A DNA stretch of 64,000 bases from Clostridia bacterium (GCA_017468425.1 JAFUIO010000021.1:38683-102682), one strand, 5' to 3'; counted from the stretch's first letter, positions 54,873-63,849 are shown. Numbers and translations are program-made. The notes: generated by a model from the letters alone, not told the origin.

Positions 54873-54916
54873 TTTCAATTTCCTCCCGAATGTATTATGA
54901 ACAAAATTATAATTAT

Positions 54917-56209
54917 TCACTCAACCTTGCCTAAAATCAATTGAATTTTATCAGGCATTGTTCTGCTGTATTCAATTGCAGAGAGAAATGTTCTTTCTGC
55001 ATCATCAAGTTTCTTTTCTGACGAAGAATAAATTTCGGCAATTATTTCGCCTTGTGCAACTTTGTCGCCCGTTTTCTTAAACAGTTTTATTCCTGCTGAA
55101 AAATCAATTGAATCGCCTTTTTTCTCTCTGCCTGCGCCAAGCTTTGCACATGCAATTCCCACCGTTTCAGCATTCATATGCGAAATATATCCGTCTTTTT
55201 CCGCTTTGATTTGGCGGGTGAATTCTGCCTTTTCAAAGAGAGAAGTATCGTAGATATAATTCTCGTCTCCGCCCTGTGCTTTTACCATAAGCGCAAGTTT
55301 TTCAAGGGCTTTTCCGTTTGAAATAACTTCCAGGACTTTTTCTTCCGCATTTTTAACTCCTGCCATTTTCAGAAGCTCTGCACTTAAAGTTCTTGTAAGC
55401 AGAGTGAAATCTTCAGGGCCGTTGCCTTTCAGTGTTTCTATAGCTTCAATAACCTCAATGCTGTTGCCTATTGCATTTCCAAGCGGTTTATCCATATCGG
55501 TAATTATTGCAACAGTTTTTCTGCCTGCACCGTTTCCGATTTTCACCATTTCTTTTGCAAGGTTTTCGGCATCGTCATAAGTTTTCATAAAAGCACCGCT
55601 GCCCACTTTTACATCAAGCAGAATACAATCACTGCCTGATGCAAGCTTCTTGCTCATAATGCTCGATGCAATCAGAGAAAGATTTTCAACCGTTGCAGTA
55701 ACATCACGCAAAGCATACAACTCTTTATCTGCCGGTGCAAGATTCATTGACTGCCCTGCAACGCAAAGACCGTGAGTGTTTACAATATCAAAAAACTTTT
55801 CAGGCTCAACTGACGTCTGAAAGCCTTTTATTGATTCAAGTTTATCTATCGTGCCGCCTGTATGTCCGAGACCTCTGCCTGACATTTTGGCAACCTTAAC
55901 TCCGCAGGCTGCAACAATGGGAATTACTGCAAGAGTAGTTTTGTCGCCTACTCCGCCCGTTGAATGTTTATCAACTTTTATCCCGTCAATTCTGCTCAAA
56001 TCCATTTTCTCACCTGAATCAGCCATTGCAAGCGTAAGATTCAGCGTTTCTTCTTCATCCATTCCCTGAAAATATATTGCCATCATCAGGGCTGAAATGT
56101 GGTAAAGCTCTATGGTTTTATCTGTTACACCTTTTACAAAAAAGTCGATTTCTTCTTTTGTAAGCTTTCCGCCGTTACGTTTTTTTAAAATAAGGTCGTA
56201 CATTCTCAT
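54917..56209 (-). CDS. pdp: Pyrimidine-nucleoside phosphorylase
   Basis: A 430-residue enzyme that splits uridine, thymidine or deoxyuridine with phosphate to base and (deoxy)ribose-1-phosphate. Family signature blocks are visible: MYDLILKKRNGGKLTKEEI, VDKHSTGGVGDKTTLAVIPIVAACG, KMSGRGLGHTGGTIDKLESI and LLDVKVGSGAFMKTYDDA. C-terminal domain intact. Its ATG overlaps the cdd stop by 4 bases (ATGA). The pair forms a pyrimidine salvage unit: deamination of cytidine, then phosphorolysis of uridine. Confidence 0.95.
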   Translation of the reverse strand: MRMYDLILKKRNGGKLTKEEIDFFVKGVTDKTIELYHISALMMAIYFQGMDEEETLNLTLAMADSGEKMDLSRIDGIKVDKHSTGGVGDKTTLAVIPIVAACGVKVAKMSGRGLGHTGGTIDKLESIKGFQTSVEPEKFFDIVNTHGLCVAGQSMNLAPADKELYALRDVTATVENLSLIASSIMSKKLASGSDCILLDVKVGSGAFMKTYDDAENLAKEMVKIGNGAGRKTVAIITDMDKPLGNAIGNSIEVIEAIETLKGNGPEDFTLLTRTLSAELLKMAGVKNAEEKVLEVISNGKALEKLALMVKAQGGDENYIYDTSLFEKAEFTRQIKAEKDGYISHMNAETVGIACAKLGAGREKKGDSIDFSAGIKLFKKTGDKVAQGEIIAEIYSSSEKKLDDAERTFLSAIEYSRTMPDKIQLILGKVE

Positions 56210-56598
56210 TTCATATCCACCTCCGAAAAAGAAAAGGGCAGAATTTCGCCGAGAGTTTTTGCAACAAAATCATTTTCATTTTTGGCAAAAATCACTCTGA
56301 AATTTTCATCGCAGAATTCAGCCATAACCTGTCTGCACGCACCGCAAGGTGAAAGATATGTGTCTTTTCCCACTATTGCTATGGCTTCAAAATTTCTTTT
56401 ACCTTCTGAAATTGCTTTAAAAAACGCAGTTCTTTCAGCGCAGTTAGTAAGTCCGAAAGATACATTTTCAACATTTACTCCTGTGAAAACTTCTCCGTCT
56501 GTGCAAAGAAGCGCCGCACCTACGGGAAATTCCGAATAAGGTGAATAGGAATTTTTCTGCACCGCTATGGCTTTGAGAATAAGTTCTTTTTCGTTCAT
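56206..56598 (-). CDS. cdd: Cytidine deaminase
   Basis: A 130-residue zinc enzyme converting cytidine and deoxycytidine to uridine and deoxyuridine. The zinc site is NCAERTAFFKA (with the catalytic Glu) and SPCGACRQVMAEF; the N-terminal YSPYSEFPVGAALL is also typical. The ATG at 56598 follows GGAGG by 7 bases; an ATG eight codons upstream would place a ribosome binding site inside the gene. It sits directly upstream of pdp and overlaps it. Confidence 0.95.
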   Translation of the reverse strand: MNEKELILKAIAVQKNSYSPYSEFPVGAALLCTDGEVFTGVNVENVSFGLTNCAERTAFFKAISEGKRNFEAIAIVGKDTYLSPCGACRQVMAEFCDENFRVIFAKNENDFVAKTLGEILPFSFSEVDMK

Positions 56599-56621
56599 AA
56601 AAAACCTCCGAATAAAAGTCA

Positions 56622-56640
56622 AGGGACCATAAAGGTCCCT
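56622..56640 (-). terminator. Weak hairpin between the unknown gene and cdd
   Basis: Stem AGGGACC/GGTCCCT with a 5-base loop. Only a short T-rich stretch (TTGACTTTTATT) follows, so it is a weak terminator or attenuator within the operon. Confidence 0.5.
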
Positions 56641-56643
56641 GTA

Positions 56644-57216
56644 TCAGTCATTAACAAACTCTGCTTTTTCAATTTCATTTTTAAGGAGAGCACAAACTTC
56701 GTCAAAAATTTCCGCACCTATATACTGCAAACGTTCATTGGTTTTATCGCCGCAAAGTTTCGCAAACTGCTTACCAAGACCTACCGCAATATCTCCGCCT
56801 TTTCTCAACACGAGGTAGTAATAAGTAAAGGCATCTGTAATGTTATCATAAAGGTCTTCGTCAAGTTTAATCAGTTCGTCATAGAAAGCGTTTACAGTCA
56901 TAGTTGAAACTGAATATTTATCCAGAAGAATGTGAAGCTCTGCCTCAACAGTAAAAGTAATGAGTTTAATCATTTGCTCCATTATACTGTCGGCATTTAC
57001 CTCAGGCACAGAAACAGACATTTTGCCTTTATATTCGTTCATCAGCTCATAGTAAATTTTATGTGCCACTGTTTCACCCAATAATTTTGCACGGTCCATA
57101 TTACCGTTGGCACGTTGATTTTTCATAATTTCAACAATGCGGATGAGTACGTCTGCTTCGTTTTCAATTTTTTTAGCACCGAAGATTTTAATATCTTCAT
57201 CTTCATACTTATGCAT
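56644..57216 (-). CDS. Conserved-looking soluble protein of unknown function
   Basis: A 190-residue acidic, largely helical protein with no signal peptide, no transmembrane helix and no motif I recognise. Segments such as ADVLIRIVEIMKNQRANG and KLITFTVEAELHILLDKY look like amphipathic helices. It starts 20 bases downstream of the PHP gene, and a hairpin separates it from cdd, so its expression may follow the PHP gene more than the salvage genes. Confidence 0.6.
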   Translation of the reverse strand: MHKYEDEDIKIFGAKKIENEADVLIRIVEIMKNQRANGNMDRAKLLGETVAHKIYYELMNEYKGKMSVSVPEVNADSIMEQMIKLITFTVEAELHILLDKYSVSTMTVNAFYDELIKLDEDLYDNITDAFTYYYLVLRKGGDIAVGLGKQFAKLCGDKTNERLQYIGAEIFDEVCALLKNEIEKAEFVND

Positions 57217-57235
57217 AAAAATTCTCCCTGAATCT

Positions 57236-58111
57236 TTATTTAGCGGCTGCTGCCTCCTGCTCTGCTTTTTTGCGGAGTCTTTTCTGTTTTGCTTTATAGC
57301 TTATAAGTTCATCAAGCTGTTTATCAGGTGTACCGTAGTCGCCGATTGAAATTTTTTCTTTATTATACATACCGTGGAAGTTACTGCCACCGAGAGCAAG
57401 AAGTTTTTTCTGCTTTGCAAGCTTTGCAAATTTCTCACTCTGTGCAGGTGTGTTTCCGGGGCACCACGCTTCAAGACCGTCAATACCTGCCGCAAACATT
57501 TTTTCAACGAAATCATCGCTGTATCTGCCCGGATGCGCAAGAATTGCGATACCGCCTGATTCGTGGATTGCTTCGATTACTTCTTTAGTATCTGCATATT
57601 TTGCCTGAAAATATATACAATTTTCACTTTCTTTATTGAAAAGATCATCATAAACATCGCCATAGAAGGATGTTACAAAACCGCTTTCAAATAAAGCTCT
57701 CATTATATGGCATATGTAAATATTAGTTGAACCTGTTGCACATTTAACAATGAGTTCAGGTGTTATATTATATTTTTTAGCAGCCGATAATATCATAAAC
57801 TGACTTGCTTTTTTACAAGCCAGCATATTGCGACGGCAAAGACCTTCAAGTCTCGCAGGACTATCAGCAAGGTAGCAGAGAATATCAACTTCTGTGCCTG
57901 TTTCAGCGTCTGTTGAAGATAATTCTACCCCGGGAATAACTTTTACATCGTGGCGTTTGCCGATAAGCTCTCCTCTGATATTTCCTGCCTGACAGTTATG
58001 GTCAGTTATTGAAATTGTATTTACTCCTTGTTTCTTTGCAAGGATTATGAGGTCATCAATACCGAGTGACCCGTCAGATAATTTAGTGTGACAATGCAAA
58101 TCTGCGGACAT
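57236..58111 (-). CDS. PHP-domain phosphoesterase
   Basis: A 291-residue PHP (polymerase and histidinol phosphatase) protein of the TrpH/YciV type. Metal-binding motifs: DLHCHTKLSDG, ITDHN, PGVELSS, LAHPGRYSD, and GGSNFHG. It probably hydrolyses nucleotide or oligonucleotide phosphate esters in the cytoplasm; substrate unknown. The C terminus is a Lys/Ala-rich tail. The ATG at 58111 follows GGGGGAG by 6 bases; 17 additional codons upstream are open but lie in the leader between the promoter and the ribosome binding site. Confidence 0.88.
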   Translation of the reverse strand: MSADLHCHTKLSDGSLGIDDLIILAKKQGVNTISITDHNCQAGNIRGELIGKRHDVKVIPGVELSSTDAETGTEVDILCYLADSPARLEGLCRRNMLACKKASQFMILSAAKKYNITPELIVKCATGSTNIYICHIMRALFESGFVTSFYGDVYDDLFNKESENCIYFQAKYADTKEVIEAIHESGGIAILAHPGRYSDDFVEKMFAAGIDGLEAWCPGNTPAQSEKFAKLAKQKKLLALGGSNFHGMYNKEKISIGDYGTPDKQLDELISYKAKQKRLRKKAEQEAAAAK

Positions 58112-58153
58112 TTTTAACTCCCCCAATAAATTGGAATATAGTGCTACATATTT

Positions 58154-58182
58154 ATTATACATTTTTTTGTATAAATTTGCAA
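58154..58182 (-). promoter_or_regulatory. SigA promoter of the PHP gene operon
   Basis: Minus strand: -35 TTGCAA (58177-58182), 17-base spacer, -10 TATAAT (58154-58159). Confidence 0.75.
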
Positions 58183-58192
58183 GTGAAAATTT

Positions 58193-59368
58193 TTATTTTT
58201 TAATATCTTCTAAGAATTCCTGAATACGTTTAAGCGCTTCTCTGATGTGTGCGATAGAATAAGAATAGGAAACCCTCACATATCCTTCGCCACTTTCGCC
58301 GAAAGCAGTGCCCGGAACTACGGCAACGTGCTTTTCTCGGATAAGTCTTGAACAGAATTCATCAGATGTAAGTCCTGTATTTTTTATACACGGAAATACA
58401 TAAAACGCTCCTTCGGGCTCGAAGCAGTCAAAGCCCATTCTTCTGAAGCTGCTTACCATAAGACGACGTCTCAAATCGTATTCGCTGCGCATTTTTTCGA
58501 TATCTTCATCACCGTTTTTGAGTGCTTCAATGGCTGCATACTGTGCTGTTGTAGGTGCTGACATAATTGCATATTGATGCACAATTGTCATCTTTGCAAT
58601 TAATTCTGCAGGACCTAAAGCATAGCCAAGACGCCAGCCTGTCATAGCATATGACTTTGAAAAGCCGTTGACAACGACGGTTTTTTCTTTCATGCCCTCA
58701 ATTTCTGCGAAAGATACGTGTCTTTCTTCGCCGTAATTGAGTTCTGCATAAATTTCATCAGAAAGCACGATTATATTATGTTTTCTGAGCACTTCCGCAA
58801 TGCCTTCAAGGTGTTCCCTTTTCATAACCGCACCTGTGGGGTTGTTGGGAAAAGGCAGAATAAGAAGTTTTGTTTTATCTGTAATTTTTTCTTCAAGCTG
58901 TTCAGGGGTAAGGCGGAATTCATCTTCCGCTTTTGTTTCGATAATCACAGGTACTCCGCCTGCAAGGCAGGTCATGGGCTCATAACACACGAAACAAGGC
59001 TGAGGTATCAACACTTCGTCACCGGGTGATACAAGGCTTCTGATACACAAATCAATAGCCTCTGAACCGCCCACAGTAACGAGAACTTCTTTTTCTGCAG
59101 AATATTCAACATTGAATCTGCGTTTATAGTAGTTTGAGATTTCACTTCTCAATTCTGCAAAACCTCTGTTTGGTGTGTACCAGGTTCTTCCTTTTTCAAG
59201 AGATTCAATACCCGCTGCTCTTACGTGCCACGGTGTTGTGAAATCAGGTTCACCGACACTGAGTGAAATTACGTCTTCCATTTCATTGGCAATGTCAAAG
59301 AATTTTCTTATCCCCGAAGGCTTTACCTTTCTGATATTTTCATTAAGGAGTTCTTCGTAATTAATCAC
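58193..59368 (-). CDS. Class I/II pyridoxal-phosphate aminotransferase (AlaT-like)
   Basis: A 391-residue fold type I aminotransferase. Motifs: SLSVGEPDFTTPWHVR, VTVGGSEAIDLCIRSL, LPFPNNPTGAVM, LSDEIYAEL and the PLP-binding lysine in VVNGFSKSYAMTGWRLGY. The C-terminal end is complete. It follows an Lrp-type regulator with a 4-base overlap, the same arrangement as alaR-alaT (yugG-yugH) of Bacillus subtilis, so alanine or aspartate transamination is likely; the exact amino acid is inferred. Confidence 0.9.
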   Translation of the reverse strand: MINYEELLNENIRKVKPSGIRKFFDIANEMEDVISLSVGEPDFTTPWHVRAAGIESLEKGRTWYTPNRGFAELRSEISNYYKRRFNVEYSAEKEVLVTVGGSEAIDLCIRSLVSPGDEVLIPQPCFVCYEPMTCLAGGVPVIIETKAEDEFRLTPEQLEEKITDKTKLLILPFPNNPTGAVMKREHLEGIAEVLRKHNIIVLSDEIYAELNYGEERHVSFAEIEGMKEKTVVVNGFSKSYAMTGWRLGYALGPAELIAKMTIVHQYAIMSAPTTAQYAAIEALKNGDEDIEKMRSEYDLRRRLMVSSFRRMGFDCFEPEGAFYVFPCIKNTGLTSDEFCSRLIREKHVAVVPGTAFGESGEGYVRVSYSYSIAHIREALKRIQEFLEDIKK

Positions 59369-59844
59369 AACATCATACTCCTCTGGTCTTTTTCCTCATC
59401 AGTAAGCTCTACACCGTTTTCCTTATATCTTTTAAGAAGGAAATGTGTTGCAGTGCTCTGAACAGCATCGATAGTTGCAAGTCTGCGGGAAACAAACATT
59501 GCAACATCCTGAATTGATTTACCTCTTACGGTAACAAGAAGGTCGTAGTTATCTGCTGCCATAAGGTGGACTGTGTCAACCTCTGTGAATTCTGAAATTC
59601 TTGCAGCAATTTCGTCAAAGCCTGTTTCTTTCTGCGGTGTAACTTTAAGTTCAATAAGTGCGGTAACACCTGAATTTTCAACCTTATCCCAGTTGATAAA
59701 AGTTTTTTTACCAAGGATAACACCGCTCTTTTTATATTCTTCAATTCTTTTCTTTATATCTTCTTCGCTTTCATTAAGCATTGCGGACAATTCTTCAACA
59801 GAAAGAGATGAATCTTCATAAAGCAATGAAATAAGTTTATCCAT
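59365..59844 (-). CDS. Lrp/AsnC-family transcriptional regulator (AlaR-like)
   Basis: A 159-residue regulator. Residues 1-55 form the helix-turn-helix (LSVEELSAMLNESEEDIKKRIEEYKKSGVI), the remainder the RAM ligand-binding domain (ALIELKVTPQKETGFDEIAARISEF, DNYDLLVTVRGKS). A short linker and Lys/Glu-rich tail end the protein. It overlaps the aminotransferase start by 4 bases and lies 16 bases after the SufB-like gene. It probably controls the aminotransferase in response to an amino acid. Confidence 0.9.
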   Translation of the reverse strand: MDKLISLLYEDSSLSVEELSAMLNESEEDIKKRIEEYKKSGVILGKKTFINWDKVENSGVTALIELKVTPQKETGFDEIAARISEFTEVDTVHLMAADNYDLLVTVRGKSIQDVAMFVSRRLATIDAVQSTATHFLLKRYKENGVELTDEEKDQRSMML

Positions 59845-59860
59845 ATTTTCACCTCATTAA

Positions 59861-60784
59861 TTATTTAAGGAAACCTTTGATAATAATTTCTTCAGCTTCT
59901 TCTTCGCTCATTCCGAATGTCTGAAGCTTTATAAGCTGGTCGTTATTGATTCTGCCGATTGCAGCTTCATGAACAATCTGTGCCTCGTTATGGTTTGCGG
60001 CAATTTCGGGAATTGAGCGTACTTTTGCATTATCCATAATAATTGAATCGCACTGCACGTGTGCTCTGCAAGGTGCATTACCTACAGCTCTGGGATAGAA
60101 AACCTGCTCAGATTCATCCTTTGCAACTGAGCGTGAAATAATCTGTGTGCTTGCATCTTTTCCGTCAAGGTTGATTTCCATATTTGAACGTGCAACCTGC
60201 TTGCCGTGAGTCATTAATTTTTCAATCATCATCAGCTTTGCACCCGCTTTAAGGTGAGCTGTTGTTTCACGCAGAGTAGAGTCAACACCCTTAATCTGAA
60301 TCATTTCCATTTCGCAGAAAGAGTTTTCATCCATTTCAATTTCTGTTGTGGGGTTCAATACTCTTTCGCCTGTACCTTCACCGTCACCGTAATGCTTTTC
60401 AACATATTTTACTTTTGCATTTTTGCCGATGTGGAAAGAATGTATGCCATCGTGCTCACTCTGCTCTGAGCCTGAGTTGTGGATACCACAACCTGCAACA
60501 ATAAGCACATCTGCGTCTTCGCCGATATAGAAATCGTTATAAGTCAGGTCTTTCACACCGCTTGCAGTAACGATAACGGGGATATGAACACTTTCGTTTT
60601 TTGTTCCGGGTTTTACAATAATATCAATTCCCGGTTTATCTTTTTTAGGCTCGATAATAATATTCTTTGTTGAATTTCTTGCCATACCTTCGCCGTTTTT
60701 TCTTATGTTATACGCACCCATGGGAACGTCGTGTAAATCAGCAACGGCAGTGAGCAAATCTTTATCTATTTTATTTTCAATCAT
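59861..60784 (-). CDS. SufB/SufD-like Fe-S assembly scaffold, minimal (SMS-type)
   Basis: A 307-residue protein of the SufB/SufD family, shorter than canonical SufB (about 465). The C-terminal beta-helix keeps the assembly residues: the Cys in HVQCDSIIMD and the Glu in EAQIVHEAAIGRI, equivalent to Cys405 and Glu434 of E. coli SufB. The N-terminal helical domain of SufB is missing. With SufC this gives a two-protein system of the kind described as SMS (SmsCB) in anaerobes. No SufS, SufU or SufD lies alongside. It is 17 bases downstream of sufC. Confidence 0.88.
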   Translation of the reverse strand: MIENKIDKDLLTAVADLHDVPMGAYNIRKNGEGMARNSTKNIIIEPKKDKPGIDIIVKPGTKNESVHIPVIVTASGVKDLTYNDFYIGEDADVLIVAGCGIHNSGSEQSEHDGIHSFHIGKNAKVKYVEKHYGDGEGTGERVLNPTTEIEMDENSFCEMEMIQIKGVDSTLRETTAHLKAGAKLMMIEKLMTHGKQVARSNMEINLDGKDASTQIISRSVAKDESEQVFYPRAVGNAPCRAHVQCDSIIMDNAKVRSIPEIAANHNEAQIVHEAAIGRINNDQLIKLQTFGMSEEEAEEIIIKGFLK

Positions 60785-60801
60785 TTTCTTTTCCTCCTGC
60801 C

Positions 60802-61527
60802 TTATTGTTTACCTCTGAAATTGCAAGCGCCGTCAAATTCTCCGAGAAGTTTGGGGAAAATTTCGTCACGTGAACCTTCCTCACGGATTTTTCCGTTTGC
60901 AATAACAATAATTTTATCTGCTACAGACATAATTCTCTCCTGATGTGAGATGAGAACTATTGACTGATCACGTTTGTTTTTCATAACTTTGAAAGTTTCA
61001 ACAAGCATTGTGAAACTCCATAGGTCAATACCTGCTTCGGGTTCGTCGAAAATTGCAAGTTTGAGTTCACGTGCCATAATTGATGCAATTTCAACACGTT
61101 TAACTTCACCGCCTGAAAGAGAAGAATCAACTTCACGGTTGAGATATTCTTTTGAGCAGAGACCCACGTTTGTAAGGTAAGAACAACAAAGGTCTTCGGG
61201 CAATTCACTGCCGTGGGCAAGCGAGAGAAGTCTTCTTACAGTAATACCCTTGAATCTGGGTGGTTGCTGAAAAGCATAGCCTACACCGAGTTTTGCACGT
61301 TCTGTGATTGACATATCGGTAATATCGATTCCGTTAAAAAGAATTTTACCGCTTGTGGGCTTTTCTATACCCATAATAAGTTTGGCGAGAGTTGATTTAC
61401 CACCGCCGTTAGGACCTGTGATTACAACAAATTCGCCGTCGTTTATTGTAAGGCTGACATCGTCTATAATTTCGAGAGTCCCTTTTGCTCCTTCCACCTT
61501 GAAAGATACATTTTTAAGTTCCAGCAT
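60802..61527 (-). CDS. sufC: Fe-S assembly ATPase SufC
   Basis: A 241-residue ABC-type ATPase of the SUF pathway. Walker A GPNGGGKSTLAK, signature SLSGGEVKRVEIA, Walker B LAIFDEPEAGIDLWSF and the H-loop LISHQERI are intact. SufC powers conformational change of SufB-type scaffolds. It is 14 bases downstream of the peptide-binding protein and 17 upstream of the SufB-like gene, so all are likely co-transcribed. Confidence 0.95.
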   Translation of the reverse strand: MLELKNVSFKVEGAKGTLEIIDDVSLTINDGEFVVITGPNGGGKSTLAKLIMGIEKPTSGKILFNGIDITDMSITERAKLGVGYAFQQPPRFKGITVRRLLSLAHGSELPEDLCCSYLTNVGLCSKEYLNREVDSSLSGGEVKRVEIASIMARELKLAIFDEPEAGIDLWSFTMLVETFKVMKNKRDQSIVLISHQERIMSVADKIIVIANGKIREEGSRDEIFPKLLGEFDGACNFRGKQ

Positions 61528-61541
61528 TTTCTATCATCCTT

Positions 61542-63224
61542 TTAAAATACACTGACATCTGCATATGTGAAATATGCAATGCCCTGATTTGTTACATAGT
61601 AATTTTTAATTCTGTTTGAAGCAAGGTAACCGTTTGTATAATAATACAACGGACAGATTACCTGATTTTCCATAAGAATTTTTTCCGCCTTATAGGCTTT
61701 CTCCGATTTATTATCAGTTATGCCTGAAACAAGGCTATCGTATTCTTTATTACTCCAGAAACATGTATTATTTTTTGAAGTAAACTGTGAAAGCATATAT
61801 CTTACATCATTGTAAGGTGCCAGAATACCGCCTTTCGCAACAGTGAAGTTACCTTCTTCACGCATTTCGTCAAGCTTTGACCAGCTTACACTTTTAAGCA
61901 CACATTCAATGCCGAGGTTTTTCTTCCACATTTTCTTAAGAATTTCTGCAGTCTGACGGCTGTATGTGTTATCGTTGAAAAGATACTCAAATTCAGGGAA
62001 TCCTTCACCGTCAGGATAGCCCGCTTCCGCGAGTAACTGTTTTGCTTTCTGTTTATTCGCTTTGTCATCAGACACTTTGAAGAATTCATCACCGCTGCTG
62101 CGGAATGATGAAAATCCGTTTGAAATCAGAGCAGATGCCGCTTTACCTCTTGACTGTGCAGTTTCATCAATCAGCTTATCTCTTTCAATTGCAAGAGTAA
62201 GAGCCTGTCTTACACGCACATCGTTGAACGGCTTCTGATTATGGTTGAAATAAAGGAAATATGTTCCTAATTCTTCGTATGAATTGTACTCGCTTTTTCT
62301 TGAAGTGCTTGAAAGTTTGTTTTCAGGCAGAACACTTGAAAATAAAACATCTGAATCGTTAAACATACTGAGTGCTTCATTTCCGTCAGATGCAAAGCGG
62401 AATTTTATGCTGTTCAGTTCAACTTTTTCGCTTTCTCTGTATTGTTCATTGGGAATAAGGTCAAGGTAACTTCCCGGAGTCCACGAAGTCAGCACAAAAG
62501 CACCGTTTCCCACAAAAAGTTCCGGGTCTGTGCTCCATATTCTCGTATACGGTTTTACCGCTTCTTCGCAAAGAGGCATAAACGCTACAGATGCACATTT
62601 ACGCAGAAATGAAGGGTCCTTTTCCTTAAGTTTTACAACGAGTGTTCTTGAATCAGCTGCTTTTACCCACAACTTGGACATCTTCATTGTAATATAGTTT
62701 CCTTCTTCGTCTGTTTCTTTATTCTGCTCTTTCTCAAAATCTTCGAGAATTGTGTCGTAACCTTTTATGTTTTCAAACAGATAAGCATATGCAGAAGCAT
62801 TATACGGGTTTGCAGTTCTGCGCCATGCATAAACAAAGTCGGAGGCTTTAACCTCTTTGCCGTTACTCCAGCGTGCATCGGAAGAAATGGTGAAAGTGTA
62901 AACTTTTCCGTCTTTACTTACTGTATAGTCACTTGCAACAGCCTTGACAGGCTCGCCGTTTTCATCAATTTTCATAAGCCCCTCAAAGCAGTTTACAATA
63001 ACCGTTGCAGTTTCCGTATCTGCACAGAATGTGGGGTCAAGGGTGTCAGGTTCAAGAGAAATTGCTGCCGTAACTTTTCCTGATGTTTCAACACGCACCA
63101 TCAGAAAAGAAAAAACACCTAAAACTATTGCCGCTACCAATAACCCTGCAATAACAGAAACTATTCTGAAGCGTTTATTTTTATTGAACAAGACACGAAA
63201 TCTTTGTATTTTCTTTGATTTCAT
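61542..63224 (-). CDS. Peptide/nickel-type ABC substrate-binding protein with membrane anchor
   Basis: A 560-residue family 5 solute-binding protein (OppA/DppA type). Core motifs: SLEPDTLDPTFCADTET, GLMKIDENGEPVKAVASDYTVSKDG, ARWSNGKEVKASDFVYAWRR, NGAFVLTSWTPG, and DVRVRQALTLAIERDKL. It has a single N-terminal transmembrane helix (about residues 25-45) preceded by a very basic cytoplasmic segment, and no lipobox cysteine, so it is anchored by the helix. No permease or ATPase genes are adjacent. I choose the second Met (63224); the first abuts the ribosome binding site. It is the first gene of the sufCB-lrp-aminotransferase operon. Confidence 0.9.
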   Translation of the reverse strand: MKSKKIQRFRVLFNKNKRFRIVSVIAGLLVAAIVLGVFSFLMVRVETSGKVTAAISLEPDTLDPTFCADTETATVIVNCFEGLMKIDENGEPVKAVASDYTVSKDGKVYTFTISSDARWSNGKEVKASDFVYAWRRTANPYNASAYAYLFENIKGYDTILEDFEKEQNKETDEEGNYITMKMSKLWVKAADSRTLVVKLKEKDPSFLRKCASVAFMPLCEEAVKPYTRIWSTDPELFVGNGAFVLTSWTPGSYLDLIPNEQYRESEKVELNSIKFRFASDGNEALSMFNDSDVLFSSVLPENKLSSTSRKSEYNSYEELGTYFLYFNHNQKPFNDVRVRQALTLAIERDKLIDETAQSRGKAASALISNGFSSFRSSGDEFFKVSDDKANKQKAKQLLAEAGYPDGEGFPEFEYLFNDNTYSRQTAEILKKMWKKNLGIECVLKSVSWSKLDEMREEGNFTVAKGGILAPYNDVRYMLSQFTSKNNTCFWSNKEYDSLVSGITDNKSEKAYKAEKILMENQVICPLYYYTNGYLASNRIKNYYVTNQGIAYFTYADVSVF

Positions 63225-63283
63225 AACTGTATACATCCTTTAATTCGACCGAAAAACAAAATTTTCCGCCAATTTTAGTTCAC

Positions 63284-63311
63284 ATTATATAATAACAAAC
63301 TTTTAGTCAAA
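63284..63311 (-). promoter_or_regulatory. Probable promoter of the peptide-binding protein operon
   Basis: Minus strand: -35 TTTGAC (63306-63311), 16-base spacer, -10 TATAAT (63284-63289). The -35 is one base off the TTGACA register. Confidence 0.55.
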
Positions 63312-63405
63312 AGGCAATAATTTACCCGAAAATATTTTTCTTTCTGAGCGTTTATTTTTGCCTTTTTTTCACAGAATAAAACAAACAAAAAATGCGGAGG
63401 TTTTT

Positions 63406-63849
63406 ATGGCAACGAATAAACAACAATATGACAAAATGACGAAAAAAGCTTCTCCCCCGTCACCTGCTTTAAAAAACTGCCTGAACGCTTTCTGGATTGG
63501 CGGACTTGTCTGTTCAACAGGCGAGGGATTCAAGCTTCTATATCAATATCTTGAATTCAGCGAAGACGAAACCAAAGCCGCAGTATCAGTTACTCTTATA
63601 GTAATTACGGCAATTCTTACAGGCATCGGAATATTTGACAAAATAGCAAAAGTTGCAGGTGCCGGTACTATCGTGCCCATAACAGGTTTTGCAAATTCAG
63701 TTGTTTCCCCTGCTATGGAATTCAAAACGGAAGGCAGTATTCTCGGCACTGCAGCAAATATTTTTAAATTGTCGGGGCCTGTGATTCTCTATTCTACTCT
63801 GGCGGCTTTTGTATATGGGATTATTTATTGGATAACTACTATTGTTTAA
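63406..63849 (+). CDS. spoVAC: Stage V sporulation protein AC
   Basis: A 147-residue membrane protein of the SpoVA complex, which moves calcium dipicolinate into the forespore and later out on germination. The family pattern is clear: ALKNCLNAFWIGGLVCSTGEG, an alternation of hydrophobic helices, then AGAGTIVPITGFANSVVSPAMEF and GSILGTAANIFKLSGPVILY. The ATG at 63406 follows GGAGG. In Bacillus spoVAC is followed by spoVAD; here no gene starts in the 150 bases that remain. Confidence 0.93.
   Translation: MATNKQQYDKMTKKASPPSPALKNCLNAFWIGGLVCSTGEGFKLLYQYLEFSEDETKAAVSVTLIVITAILTGIGIFDKIAKVAGAGTIVPITGFANSVVSPAMEFKTEGSILGTAANIFKLSGPVILYSTLAAFVYGIIYWITTIV

Noticed and set aside
63286..63405. A SigG-type forespore promoter for spoVAC
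   Set aside because: A CATTATA is present but no matching -35 lies at the right distance, and the same bases fit the opposite-strand -10 better.
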